A stretch of 64,000 bases of DNA, taken from NCBI GenBank assembly GCA_902761685.1, contig CACWLI010000002.1:65948-129947 (forward strand), read 5' to 3'. The translations under genes were made by a program, and so were the position numbers. This stretch comes from an uncultured Erysipelotrichaceae bacterium. Its GTDB lineage: Bacteria; Bacillota_I; Bacilli_A; RF39; UBA660. Every line of letters starts with the position of its first letter. The first letter of the stretch is position 1. The notes beneath the pieces were generated by a model that was not told the DNA's origin, did not search any database, and was given only the letters and a program-made list of their open reading frames with translations. Below are positions 52,590 to 61,897 of this stretch, piece by piece.

Positions 52590-54125
52590 ATGAAAAAAGT
52601 ATTAAGATTTATCAATAATTATAAAATAACTATATTATTTATTCTTTTATTATTACTTGGTATTTTTATTAGAATATATAAAATCGATTTATATCCAAGT
52701 TTATTAAATCAAGATGAAGCATCTTCTGCTTATGAAGCTTTTTCAATTTTGAATTATGGAATAGATAGAAATGGAATGAGTTATCCTGTTCATTTAATAG
52801 CATGGGGTAGTGGACAAAATATTTTGTATTCAATACTTTTGATGCCGTTTGTTAATATTATTAAAAATATAAATTTAATGGTTAGGTTACCTATGTCATT
52901 AATTAGTTCATTTACGCTAGTAGTTTGTTATTTATTTATTATTAAAAGATATAGAAATAAATATGGCCTTTTAGCTTTCTTTTTAATAGTAATTATGCCT
53001 TGGCATATTATGAAAAGTAGATGGGGACTTGAATCTAATATTTTTCCAGATTTATTCTTATATGGTTTAATTCTTTTATATAATGGAATAGAAAACAATA
53101 AAAATATATATTATATTTTATCTAGTATAGTTTTTGGAATATCAATCTATTCTTATGGAACCTCATATGTATTTATACCAGTATTTATGTTTATAACATA
53201 TTTGTATTTATTTATTACAAAAAAAGTAAAGTTTAAAAATATCATCTTATATTTTTCTGTTACTATTTTGGTTTCACTACCGATGATATTATTTGTATTA
53301 ATAAATTATTTTGATTTAAATCAAATAAAAATATTAGGAATTACTATTCCAAAACTTTATTACAATAGGTTTACTACTATTACTAGTGTAAATGGTAACT
53401 TTATTACTAATTGTATTTATAATTTAAAAAATACATTTAAATTAATAGTGTTTCAAAATGATAATCTTGTATATAATTATATAGAAAACTATGGTATTTA
53501 TTATTTTGTATCTTTACCATTTATTATTTATGGAATAATAATATCTTTAAAAGATTTTAAAAAGAATAATATATATAAATTAAATATATTTTATTTAATA
53601 GCTAGCTTAGTTGTATGTGCGATGGTTGAAGTTAATATAAACAGAATTAATTGTTTATGGTTTTCACTTTTAATATTTTTAATTATTGGTTTGTTTAAAT
53701 TGATAAAAGATAATAAATTTTATATAACAGTATTTTTAACATATTCTATTTTATTTGTATTATTTATACATACATATTTTAGTAGTTATCAAAATAAATT
53801 TAATAATAATGGAATTGAAGATGTTTATAACTATGTTAGTAAAATTAATTATGAAAGGTTATATATTACTAATAAGATTCATGAACCTTATATCTATTAC
53901 TTACTATATAATAGAGTGAATCCAAATGATTATTTAAAAACAAGAGTTATAGAAAATGAAAATGAAATGTTTCAAAAAATAGTTAGTATTGATAATGTAT
54001 ATTTTAATTTAGGAGAAAAAATTAACGATAATGAAGTATATATAATTGATAAGAACGAAAATATAATTAATAGTTGTAATGAAAAAATAATTGGTGATTT
54101 TAAAGTTATTAATTGTGTAAAATAA
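52590..54125 (+). CDS. GT39/PMT-like membrane glycosyltransferase
   Basis: A 511-residue polytopic protein of the ArnT/PMT_2 type. The first extracellular loop carries LLNQDEASSAYEAF, the catalytic acidic pair of GT-C enzymes, and a second motif region is MPWHIMKSRWGLESN. About eleven helices, then a ~120-residue C-terminal soluble domain. It probably transfers a lipid-carried sugar to a surface polymer or protein. GGTGA precedes the ATG. Follows the first GT-C gene directly; ends at a strong terminator. Confidence 0.85.
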   Translation: MKKVLRFINNYKITILFILLLLLGIFIRIYKIDLYPSLLNQDEASSAYEAFSILNYGIDRNGMSYPVHLIAWGSGQNILYSILLMPFVNIIKNINLMVRLPMSLISSFTLVVCYLFIIKRYRNKYGLLAFFLIVIMPWHIMKSRWGLESNIFPDLFLYGLILLYNGIENNKNIYYILSSIVFGISIYSYGTSYVFIPVFMFITYLYLFITKKVKFKNIILYFSVTILVSLPMILFVLINYFDLNQIKILGITIPKLYYNRFTTITSVNGNFITNCIYNLKNTFKLIVFQNDNLVYNYIENYGIYYFVSLPFIIYGIIISLKDFKKNNIYKLNIFYLIASLVVCAMVEVNINRINCLWFSLLIFLIIGLFKLIKDNKFYITVFLTYSILFVLFIHTYFSSYQNKFNNNGIEDVYNYVSKINYERLYITNKIHEPYIYYLLYNRVNPNDYLKTRVIENENEMFQKIVSIDNVYFNLGEKINDNEVYIIDKNENIINSCNEKIIGDFKVINCVK

Positions 54126-54126
54126 G

Positions 54127-54159
54127 AAGATTAATTTAAAACAAATTAATCTTTTTTTT
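54127..54159 (+). terminator. Terminator after glycosyltransferase pair
   Basis: AAGATTAATTT and AAATTAATCTT form an 11-bp stem around AAAAC, then eight T. Confidence 0.88.
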
Positions 54160-54190
54160 ATATATATGTTAAAATATAATTGGTGATTAT

Positions 54191-54868
54191 ATGAAATTAC
54201 AGAGTGATGATTTTTTAAGTAAGTTTTATATGAGAAAATCTGGTGAAGGTAGTTCATTTAATTATGATATAAAAGAATTGATTAAAAATTTTGATTTTTA
54301 TGAATTTGTTAGAATAGGATCAAAAAGATATGCTGGTGACTATAGTGCTTTTTTAGTTATAACAAGTAAACAATATATAATTGGATATACAGCTGGATTT
54401 GGAGAAGGTACTCATCAAAGTATATTTGCTAGGGTTCATAAGGATTTAAATGGTGGCGGAGATATAAACAATTATATGGAATTAATGCGACATAATAATG
54501 ACTGTGTTAGAAAATATATAACTGCTAGAATTTTATATGAAAAAATAGGTATAGATGAAAATGGTAGAGCTAAGTTTGATGGATCAATACATTTTAATTT
54601 TCCAGACAGAAATATAAATCCTTGTGAATATGAAGTGTTTAAAAAATTTTATGAAGATTATAATGATAATATTAAATTTGCAATTAAGAAAAGTAATGGA
54701 ACATTTAGTGTATCTTATCATTCAAAAGAAACAGGAAATAAATTATATTTAGATAGCCTTGATGGTGTTTTAGAATTTGTAGATAAAAAACTTGATGATA
54801 GTATTGAAGTACAACCTAGTAATGAAGTAATACTTGGGACTGAAGTGGAAAGGACTAGAATGAGATAA
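54191..54868 (+). CDS. Uncharacterised soluble protein
   Basis: A 225-residue soluble protein with no recognised family. A central segment IIGYTAGFGEGTHQSIFARV followed by RHNNDCVRKYITARILYE looks conserved and could be an active or binding site, but no known catalytic motif is present. GGTGA ribosome binding site and TATAAT (54174-54179) just upstream. Its stop abuts the ATG of the HD-domain gene, so they form an operon with the second CPBP gene. Confidence 0.78.
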   Translation: MKLQSDDFLSKFYMRKSGEGSSFNYDIKELIKNFDFYEFVRIGSKRYAGDYSAFLVITSKQYIIGYTAGFGEGTHQSIFARVHKDLNGGGDINNYMELMRHNNDCVRKYITARILYEKIGIDENGRAKFDGSIHFNFPDRNINPCEYEVFKKFYEDYNDNIKFAIKKSNGTFSVSYHSKETGNKLYLDSLDGVLEFVDKKLDDSIEVQPSNEVILGTEVERTRMR

Positions 54869-55345
54869 ATGAAAAAAGAAAAGTATTATGAGATTATTAA
54901 TGATAAAGCTTTTGATATATTAAATAATGAAAAATTTAATAGTCAAAAGAAATTTATGCAACATGGAAAAACAAGTACATATGATCATATATTTAATGTT
55001 GCGATTATGTCATTACAAATTAGTAATAAATTTAATATAAAATGTGATGAAAAATCTCTTATTAGAGGAGCACTTTTACACGATTATTGCTTATATGATT
55101 GGCATGAAAATGATAAAAGTCATAGGTTACATGGCTTTAGACATGCTAAAAAAGCCTTAATAAATGCAAGAAATGATTATGATTTAAATAGTATTGAAGA
55201 AAATATCATTTATACACATATGTTTCCTTTAAATTTGAGATTACCAAAATACAAAGAAAGTATAATAATATGTTTAGCTGATAAAGTATGTGCATTATTA
55301 GAAATGTTTAAATGGAGTAATTATGAAAGAAAAGAGAAAATTTAG
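54869..55345 (+). CDS. HD-domain phosphohydrolase
   Basis: A 158-residue HD-superfamily protein: H in YDHIFNVA, the HD pair in LLHDYCLYDW, a further His in HGFRHAKKAL and late Asp in ADKVCALLE, the pattern of a metal-dependent phosphohydrolase acting on nucleotides. It starts directly after the preceding stop codon and overlaps the CPBP gene by 23 bases. Substrate unknown. Confidence 0.88.
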   Translation: MKKEKYYEIINDKAFDILNNEKFNSQKKFMQHGKTSTYDHIFNVAIMSLQISNKFNIKCDEKSLIRGALLHDYCLYDWHENDKSHRLHGFRHAKKALINARNDYDLNSIEENIIYTHMFPLNLRLPKYKESIIICLADKVCALLEMFKWSNYERKEKI

Positions 55346-56186
55346 TAATAGTATATGGTATACAATATTAATGGTACTTCTTTTTATGTTTATAGTACCT
55401 ATTATTTTGTATATACCATTCGGTTTTATAGAAGATTTAGTTAGTAAATCTTCTTCTCCAGTTGCTAAGATAGTAGTAGATTATTTGTTTTATCCTGGAG
55501 TAACACTAATATCATTCATTATTCTGATGAGGATGAAAGAAAATAAAGATTTATGTAAAGTTTTCAGTTTAAAAAATAATAAGATAGCAATAGGATTATT
55601 AATTGGTTTTTCATTTAATTGTATTTGTGCATTTATTGCATATTTATTTGGAAATATAAAATTTGAACTTGGTGAACATAATATTTTTATATTTTTAATA
55701 GCATTTATATGTGTTGCTGTTCAGTCAACATCAGAGGAAGTAATATGTAGAGGATATATGTTAAATAAAATATTAAAAGATTATAATAAGCCATTATTAG
55801 CTATTTTATTTAACAGTGCATTATTTGGATTATTTCATATATTTAATGATGGGGTGACTGTATTAGCAATAGTATCAATATTCATTGATGGAATACTATT
55901 ATCATTGTTAACCTATTATAATAAAAATTTATGGGAAGCAGCTGCTTATCATACAATGTGGAATTTTACTCAAAATTTTTTATTAGGTTTACCTAATAGT
56001 GGATATCCTGCAACATATTCAGTGTTAAAAGTTGTTGAATCAAGTAGTGGATTTGCATATGATAAAGTATTTGGAGTAGAATCAACTATTGTTGCAGTTT
56101 TGTTAGATGTAATTGCTATTATTGTTGTTCAATTAATATATAGTAAATCTTATTTGAAGAAGAAAAAAGTAAAAAAGAATAACTAG
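55323..56186 (+). CDS. CPBP intramembrane protease (second copy)
   Basis: A 287-residue membrane protein with eight helices and the CPBP motifs STSEEVICRGYML, FGLFHIFN and AYHTMWNFTQN. Unlike the copy at 49937 it ends in a short Lys-rich tail with no extra domain. It is translated from within the HD gene. Possible functions are the same: proteolytic processing or peptide immunity. Confidence 0.9.
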   Translation: MKEKRKFSNSIWYTILMVLLFMFIVPIILYIPFGFIEDLVSKSSSPVAKIVVDYLFYPGVTLISFIILMRMKENKDLCKVFSLKNNKIAIGLLIGFSFNCICAFIAYLFGNIKFELGEHNIFIFLIAFICVAVQSTSEEVICRGYMLNKILKDYNKPLLAILFNSALFGLFHIFNDGVTVLAIVSIFIDGILLSLLTYYNKNLWEAAAYHTMWNFTQNFLLGLPNSGYPATYSVLKVVESSSGFAYDKVFGVESTIVAVLLDVIAIIVVQLIYSKSYLKKKKVKKNN

Positions 56187-56208
56187 TTTTAATTACTAGT
56201 TTTTTTAT
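56181..56208 (+). terminator. Terminator after second CPBP gene
   Basis: AACTAGT and ACTAGTT pair around a seven-base loop containing the stop region, then T run. Confidence 0.82.
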
Positions 56209-56261
56209 TGTATAATTATTTATTATATTGTATACTTGTAATAAAATAAGGTGAATTTGAT

Positions 56262-59200
56262 ATGATACGTATAAAGAATAAAAAGGGTTTTACGTTAGTT
56301 GAATTACTAGCTGTTATTGCTATACTTGCTATTCTTGTAATAATAGCAATGCCAAATATTATGGGATTATTTAAAACAGCAAGAAAAAATTCTTTTATGG
56401 TAGAAGCTAGAACATTATATGGTGCTGTACATGAAAAGAATCTTTTTAATTCAACTGGTGAACAAGTATATTCAACTGGCTCTTTAAATATTTCTGGTGG
56501 TAAATATTTAGAATATTCTATTTCAACAAATAAAGTAGGACAAATTATTTGCTTTCAAGTGGCAAATGATGAATATATGTGGATATATAGAAATAAAGGT
56601 TTTCCACTTTCTAATGAAGAGGATGTAGCAAAGGAAGAAGAAATAGCAGAAAGAGACGAAGATGTTATTCTAGATTGTACTGGGGCAAAATTATTTGATA
56701 GTACAGTTGCTGCGACTCTAGCGCCTGGAGGTTCATGGTGGAAAGGGTCTACCGAAAAATCAAAAATAGAAAGAATCATTTTTACTTATTCATACACAGA
56801 TAAAGACTATGATGAAACTTTTTATAGTGATGAGGAAAAAGTAGGTGGATTAGCAACATTTGTAAAAGATAATATAGCTTATGTAGTAATTAATAGAAAT
56901 AAAAGAAAAAGTCAAGCTATTAAAATGCCACAAGATTCTTCTAATACATTTTCTGATTTTACTAATTTAAAGAATATTACTGGATTAAAACTATTGGACT
57001 TTAGCAATGTAAATAATATGGATAATTTCTTTGGTAAAGTAGAGAATGGTAATGTGGTTAGTAGTACTAATATATCTTATATAAATGGATATGAAAGTTT
57101 TAATACATCTAATTTAAAAAGTGCTAAATATGCATTTGCTGGAGTAAAGCTTTCATCTCTTGATTTAAGTAATTGGAATACAAGTAGTTTAGAAGATGTT
57201 ACTGGAATGTTTTATAAAACTAATTCAACATTAATAAATTTATCTGGATGGAATGTAAGTAACATAACAAAATATAATGATATGTTTGCAAATAGTAGTA
57301 GACTAGAAAGTATAAGTTTAACGGGGTGGTCAACAAATTCAAATGCAAGCTATAGTGGAATGTTTAATGATTGTAATAATCTAATATCTATTAGTGCTGA
57401 TAGAGGATTTAAAGTTAATGATCCGAATGTAACAATGTTTAAAAATGATACTAAAATTATTGGCGCAAATGGAACAACATTTAAAACTGACAAGAGTTTA
57501 TATGCAAAAGTTGATACTATTGGTACTCAAGGATATTTATCAATGAGTAATACAGATGGCATAGTATCTGCAAAACTATATGATTCTGGTTCAGTTTCAG
57601 GTTCTTATACTGAATTAACAAATGATGGTTCTACTCCTCCAGATTGGAATTTCTATGATGGAGCAAGGTTACTTGAAGTAAAAGTGTTTTCAATGAAAAA
57701 AGGAGAACAAAAAACACTTGAAATATCAGTTCCAGCAGGAATGTATATTGTAAATAATTCTTGGACTAAAACTGGTAATGGCATTGAAAATGTTAAATTT
57801 ACAAAACTAGCAAATCAAGGAACTGGATCATATTCAAATGCTCAAACAGGTACACTAAAATATACATTTTCTAATTCTGCTACTTCAAGTAGTGTACAAC
57901 TTTTGGTAATGTTTGATACAGCAATTTGGGACAAAAATAAAAAGAATGCTGCTGCTATGGGAACTGATAATATGACATTAACACCACCTGTAGTAGTAAA
58001 CTATAATAATGGAAGTACTATTAGAAAAATAGCAAATATACATAGTGCTGTTAGTGTTGGTAGGGATAGTAATGGAGTAGGATATTCTTTCTATGTTAAT
58101 AATTACAACAATAATATATTTATTGATGAACCTACTATATTACTTGCAAGCAATTCTTTACTATCACGTGATCAATCATCAGTACCATATTTCTATAAAA
58201 AAATCACTTATGAAACTTACGCAACTTTTCAAAACACAAGTAATCAAACAGTAAATGCTAAAGTAGAAACAGGAGCAACACCTAATCAACTAAATAATGG
58301 AAATACTGCTGGTACTACAGATACTTTATATAAAGCTGAATGGAATAATGTTTATTTTTCTGGTGCCGCATCATTTCCAAGAATGAAATATACTGTTAAA
58401 AGTAGTGATAATCCAAAACTTAATTCAAATTTAACTGTATATATTAAAGCTACTGTGACAACATTATCTGGTCAAACAATGAACTTATCTTCAACTAAGA
58501 CTTATACAATAAAATCAAAAGATATAGATTTAAATGATTTAGTTCTAGGTAGTGGAAGTTTTACTTCTCCACCTGAGTCATATTATGCAAATTCTGGTTA
58601 TTCAGGAATGCTAGGTGTATTTACTCTATATAACAGAGGATATAATGATATAGAAAATGTTAAGGTAGTATTTGAATATGATACATCTACTGCAAATAAT
58701 AATCCGCCTGCATTAAAAGTTATGGCAGCAAGGCCATTCTTACAAAAAAATCAAGAAGTTAATGCTAAAATTACTTTAGTTAGTGAAACTGGTAGTCAAG
58801 TTGAAGTTGAAAATTACAAAATAAAATCATCTAATAATAGTGAGGGAGCTTATGTATTTGCTGAAAGTGTAGCAGCTAAGAAAAACTTAAATGGTAAATA
58901 CTATATAAAGAAAATTGAATATGTAATTCCTGTTATTAGTGGTGTTGATAAGAGTACTAAGAGTACAAATTATTTATATCGTAATCAAGCTAGCGGTTCT
59001 CAAAATAGTGGTGGTAACTTTATGGGAGTTGCATCTTCAAGAGCAACTTCAAAATGTAGTATATATTATAATAATGATACTAGTCCAATAAGAACTGCAA
59101 CATCTACTTCTGGTGTTACAACAACTCCTGGATTTAGTGGCTATATTTCAAATATAAATACACCACTTGGAACAGAATTTACTGCTGGAGATAATATTGA

Positions 59201-59723
59201 ACTTGATATTAATGTTGCATCAGTTTCATATCCTTATACTAATACTCAAGCATTTAAAAAACCAGAAGTATATTTGGTGTTACCATTTGGTATTAATATA
59301 GACAGTGTTGTTATTGGTTCTTCTGCAACAGCAACTACTTCTGAATCAGATCCCGTAATTACAAAAGTAAAAACAATTAATATTGGTGATGTATTAAATA
59401 ATGTTTATAAGATTTCACCAAAACAGAATACATGGTTTGGATATCTAAATTTAACATCAAATGGACCTTCTGGAGGAGCAGCAACTTCAAAATGGTTTAG
59501 AGTTAAATTAATAACAGATATTTCTATGGAATATACAAGTATTAATTTAAGGGATAGGGTTTATTTTAAAGATGAATCAGGTCATATTGCTATAAGTGGT
59601 TCATATGCACAATATTCAATACCTGATCAATTTGATGTTGATAATGATAATTCTACTAGTGATAGATATGGTACTACAAATAGAACAAATCAGATAATTA
59701 ATATTTATACAAATGAAGATTAG
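56262..59723 (+). CDS. Giant prepilin-type surface protein with BspA-like repeats
   Basis: An 1153-residue protein. Residues 1-35 are a complete type IV prepilin leader: basic start, cleavage site G9-F10, conserved E14 and a hydrophobic helix. A pilin-like stalk (to ~150) follows, then DUF285/BspA-type repeats (about 225-380: LDFSNVNNMDNFF, LDLSNWNTSSLEDVTGMFY, LSGWNVSNITKYNDMF), then ~750 residues of beta-rich, Thr/Ser/Asn-rich domains with no clear family. No LPxTG or C-terminal membrane helix. Pilins are normally 130-200 residues. No pilus assembly gene or prepilin peptidase is adjacent. Likely an adhesin presented on a pilus-like fibre or membrane. Confidence 0.85.
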   Translation: MIRIKNKKGFTLVELLAVIAILAILVIIAMPNIMGLFKTARKNSFMVEARTLYGAVHEKNLFNSTGEQVYSTGSLNISGGKYLEYSISTNKVGQIICFQVANDEYMWIYRNKGFPLSNEEDVAKEEEIAERDEDVILDCTGAKLFDSTVAATLAPGGSWWKGSTEKSKIERIIFTYSYTDKDYDETFYSDEEKVGGLATFVKDNIAYVVINRNKRKSQAIKMPQDSSNTFSDFTNLKNITGLKLLDFSNVNNMDNFFGKVENGNVVSSTNISYINGYESFNTSNLKSAKYAFAGVKLSSLDLSNWNTSSLEDVTGMFYKTNSTLINLSGWNVSNITKYNDMFANSSRLESISLTGWSTNSNASYSGMFNDCNNLISISADRGFKVNDPNVTMFKNDTKIIGANGTTFKTDKSLYAKVDTIGTQGYLSMSNTDGIVSAKLYDSGSVSGSYTELTNDGSTPPDWNFYDGARLLEVKVFSMKKGEQKTLEISVPAGMYIVNNSWTKTGNGIENVKFTKLANQGTGSYSNAQTGTLKYTFSNSATSSSVQLLVMFDTAIWDKNKKNAAAMGTDNMTLTPPVVVNYNNGSTIRKIANIHSAVSVGRDSNGVGYSFYVNNYNNNIFIDEPTILLASNSLLSRDQSSVPYFYKKITYETYATFQNTSNQTVNAKVETGATPNQLNNGNTAGTTDTLYKAEWNNVYFSGAASFPRMKYTVKSSDNPKLNSNLTVYIKATVTTLSGQTMNLSSTKTYTIKSKDIDLNDLVLGSGSFTSPPESYYANSGYSGMLGVFTLYNRGYNDIENVKVVFEYDTSTANNNPPALKVMAARPFLQKNQEVNAKITLVSETGSQVEVENYKIKSSNNSEGAYVFAESVAAKKNLNGKYYIKKIEYVIPVISGVDKSTKSTNYLYRNQASGSQNSGGNFMGVASSRATSKCSIYYNNDTSPIRTATSTSGVTTTPGFSGYISNINTPLGTEFTAGDNIELDINVASVSYPYTNTQAFKKPEVYLVLPFGINIDSVVIGSSATATTSESDPVITKVKTINIGDVLNNVYKISPKQNTWFGYLNLTSNGPSGGAATSKWFRVKLITDISMEYTSINLRDRVYFKDESGHIAISGSYAQYSIPDQFDVDNDNSTSDRYGTTNRTNQIINIYTNED

Positions 59724-59727
59724 TTTT

Positions 59728-59756
59728 AAAGAGTCAAAAGTTTGACTCTTTTTTTA
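59728..59756 (+). terminator. Terminator after surface protein
   Basis: AAAGAGTCAAA and TTTGACTCTTT pair around two bases, then T run. Confidence 0.88.
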
Positions 59757-59804
59757 ATAATTTATAAAAAAATGATATAATAATATTTAGAAAGTAGGAA
59801 TTAT

Positions 59805-61616
59805 ATGGCACAGTTTGTACAAATTGATAAAGATAAATTTAAAATATTAGGTACTCTAACAGAAAATGATATTAGGATTATGAATTCACTTAGAAATAGA
59901 ACTGTATATATTTTAGAAAATACCGTTGGTTTATCAAGTGATTTAATTTCAAAAATAGATTCTGATAGAGTAGTTTTTAGTATTAAAGGTGGACTAGATT
60001 ATGATACTAAGAAAAAATATAAAGCTCAAAAATATGTAGATAGAACTTATGTATCTCCAGAAGGATTAAAAAATATTATAAAGTATTTTGAATATAATGA
60101 GAGGTTAATTGATCCTAGCTGGGGTGATATTGAAAAAACAATGTTTTTATATAATGCATTAGTAGTAGATATGGAATATGATGAAAAATATGAAACAATT
60201 CTAGGAGATGGAATAACAGAAAGAAGTTTAAACGGTATTTTATATGGAAGATTAGTATGTGCTGGTTTTGCATTAGTATTTAAAGAAATGATGGATAGAA
60301 TTGGAATAAAATGTTACTATCAAAATCAAAAAGATGTACATGCATTTAATGTTATTGAAATAGATGGTAAAAGATATGGTATAGATGTAACATGGGAAAA
60401 TACTGGTAAAAAAATTAATAATGGGAAATGTAGTTTTAGTAAATTTGGACAAGATCCAGAATTTTATAATACAGATGGACATAAATTGTTTGGATTAGAA
60501 GATGCATTTGATTTTGAAAGTTTTGAAGATTCAGAATTTAAGAAAGTTTATGATCCAGATGAAGAAGAGTTTGATTTAACATTACTTAGTGAAGATGAAA
60601 TTAAAAAATATTATAGTCATATAGCATCTAAAGTCGAGAGTAGAAGTCCATATAAACATGATTTATCAAATCAACCTATAGAGATAAAAAATAAAAATTT
60701 ACCAGTTGATAGAGTTGAATATGCTTTAACACAAGAAGCATTAAAAATGTATCCTATCTATATTGCATTAAATTTTTTGAAAAATAGAGGTGCTTTGGAA
60801 GTTAGTCCAGAATTATTAAAAGCTTTTTCTAGTAGATCAGGATATATTTTAGATGTTCTCGGAGGTAATTTAAATAGACCAAGTAGTTTAAATTTAACAT
60901 CAATAGGATTAGATAATTATATTATTGAAAAAGATGGTTCTGTTGAATATAAAAAAGGTAATGAAAATAGAGCTAGTCGAGTTAGGGGAGTTAATTTTCA
61001 ATTTAAAGAAGTAACACAAAAAGAATTAGATAATTTATATACTCATTTAAATCAATTTATGAATAAATATTTATATGATTATATATTAAACACTATAAAA
61101 GAATTGAATACTTTGTTAGAAAACTATGAATTTAAACCTGATGAATGGGATGATGATAGAGCAATGCAAAGTACAAATATTTATACTAAACTATCTATGA
61201 TAGTAAATAGTCGTGATTTTCTAATTCAAATGGGTATGAATGAACAAGAAATAGATGGTATTATTCAAAGAATTAATAATAAATATGAAGAATTACATAA
61301 ACCATATGAAAAAACAATTGATCAAAAAGAAAACAGTTTAGGATTTTTAGAAGAGGTATTTTGTGATATAGACATGGTATGGCGTACAATGGAATATGAT
61401 TTGCAAAAACAACTAACTGAAGAAGAATTTGCATCTTTGTATAGTAATGTTGATTATATGATTGAACTATTTGAAAAATATATTACTATTGCTGGAAAAA
61501 ATAAATTTAGATTTGATGAGTATGATATTTCAAAAGAAGATTTGAAACAATTATTAAATAAAATATTAAAGAATTATCAAAATAAAAAAACAAGTGAAGA
61601 AACACATGCTTTGTAA
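59805..61616 (+). CDS. Transglutaminase-like protein
   Basis: A 603-residue protein with a transglutaminase/protease-like core at about residues 90-215. The candidate triad is C152 (RLVCAGFALVFKEMMD), H179 (DVHAFNVIEI) and D194 (GIDVTWENT). The long N-terminal part and the 390-residue C-terminal helical region are unrecognised. No signal peptide, so it is cytosolic unless exported by another route. It could cross-link or cleave proteins. TAGGAA ribosome binding site; monocistronic with terminators both sides. Confidence 0.8.
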   Translation: MAQFVQIDKDKFKILGTLTENDIRIMNSLRNRTVYILENTVGLSSDLISKIDSDRVVFSIKGGLDYDTKKKYKAQKYVDRTYVSPEGLKNIIKYFEYNERLIDPSWGDIEKTMFLYNALVVDMEYDEKYETILGDGITERSLNGILYGRLVCAGFALVFKEMMDRIGIKCYYQNQKDVHAFNVIEIDGKRYGIDVTWENTGKKINNGKCSFSKFGQDPEFYNTDGHKLFGLEDAFDFESFEDSEFKKVYDPDEEEFDLTLLSEDEIKKYYSHIASKVESRSPYKHDLSNQPIEIKNKNLPVDRVEYALTQEALKMYPIYIALNFLKNRGALEVSPELLKAFSSRSGYILDVLGGNLNRPSSLNLTSIGLDNYIIEKDGSVEYKKGNENRASRVRGVNFQFKEVTQKELDNLYTHLNQFMNKYLYDYILNTIKELNTLLENYEFKPDEWDDDRAMQSTNIYTKLSMIVNSRDFLIQMGMNEQEIDGIIQRINNKYEELHKPYEKTIDQKENSLGFLEEVFCDIDMVWRTMEYDLQKQLTEEEFASLYSNVDYMIELFEKYITIAGKNKFRFDEYDISKEDLKQLLNKILKNYQNKKTSEETHAL

Positions 61617-61617
61617 T

Positions 61618-61646
61618 AAAAACTAGTCATTTGACTAGTTTTTTTA
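61618..61646 (+). terminator. Terminator after transglutaminase-like gene
   Basis: AAAACTAGTCA and TGACTAGTTTT form an 11-bp stem around TT, then T run. Confidence 0.9.
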
Positions 61647-61815
61647 CTTGAATATTAACTATTTATACAAAAAAAGCCTTGATTACTCAAGGCTATATTT
61701 CAAAATGGAGCAATTGTGTATCTCGTTTGAGAAACAATTACCGACAAATGTAACGAGATAAAACTCAATCACACATTAAATATATCATATTTTTCATTAA
61801 AAATAAATAAAATGC

Positions 61816-61844
61816 TAAACAAATTTTCCAAAATTTGGTATAAT
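61816..61844 (+). promoter_or_regulatory. Possible promoter before the OLD-family gene
   Basis: TAAACA (61816-61821), 17-base spacer, TATAAT (61839-61844). Its transcript would begin near 61851, just before the 61854 hairpin. Confidence 0.5.
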
Positions 61845-61853
61845 CATAATAGC

Positions 61854-61878
61854 GAATATCTTAAGATATTCTTTTTTT
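61854..61878 (+). terminator. Hairpin with T run before the OLD-family gene
   Basis: GAATATC and GATATTC pair around TTAA, followed by seven T (61872-61878). The TAAGGAG ribosome binding site of the next gene starts three bases later. It could end the upstream RNA or attenuate the gene. Confidence 0.7.
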
Positions 61879-61897
61879 ATTAAGGAGTGCTGAATTT

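Larger units (their letters stand above)
61671..61878 (+). ncRNA. Candidate pseudoknotted non-coding RNA
   Basis: No ORF fits this gap. It holds a 5' hairpin AGCCTTGA-TTAC-TCAAGGCT (61675-61694), then helices AATTGT/ACAATT (61712-61717 with 61734-61739), TATCTCGTT/AACGAGATA (61719-61727 with 61752-61760) and TGAG/CTCA (61728-61731 with 61764-61767). These cross one another and so can form pseudoknots. A plus-strand RNA would end at the hairpin 61854-61871 plus T run, directly before the OLD-type gene, like antitoxin or regulatory RNAs upstream of abortive-infection genes (abiF-type RNAs). On the minus strand, the first hairpin followed by seven T is also a good terminator, so the strand is not certain. 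Confidence 0.55.

Noticed and set aside
61671..61800. Possible CRISPR type II tracrRNA-like element
   Set aside because: The structured, terminator-bearing sequence superficially resembles a tracrRNA, but there is no repeat array, no anti-repeat match and no cas gene in the window.
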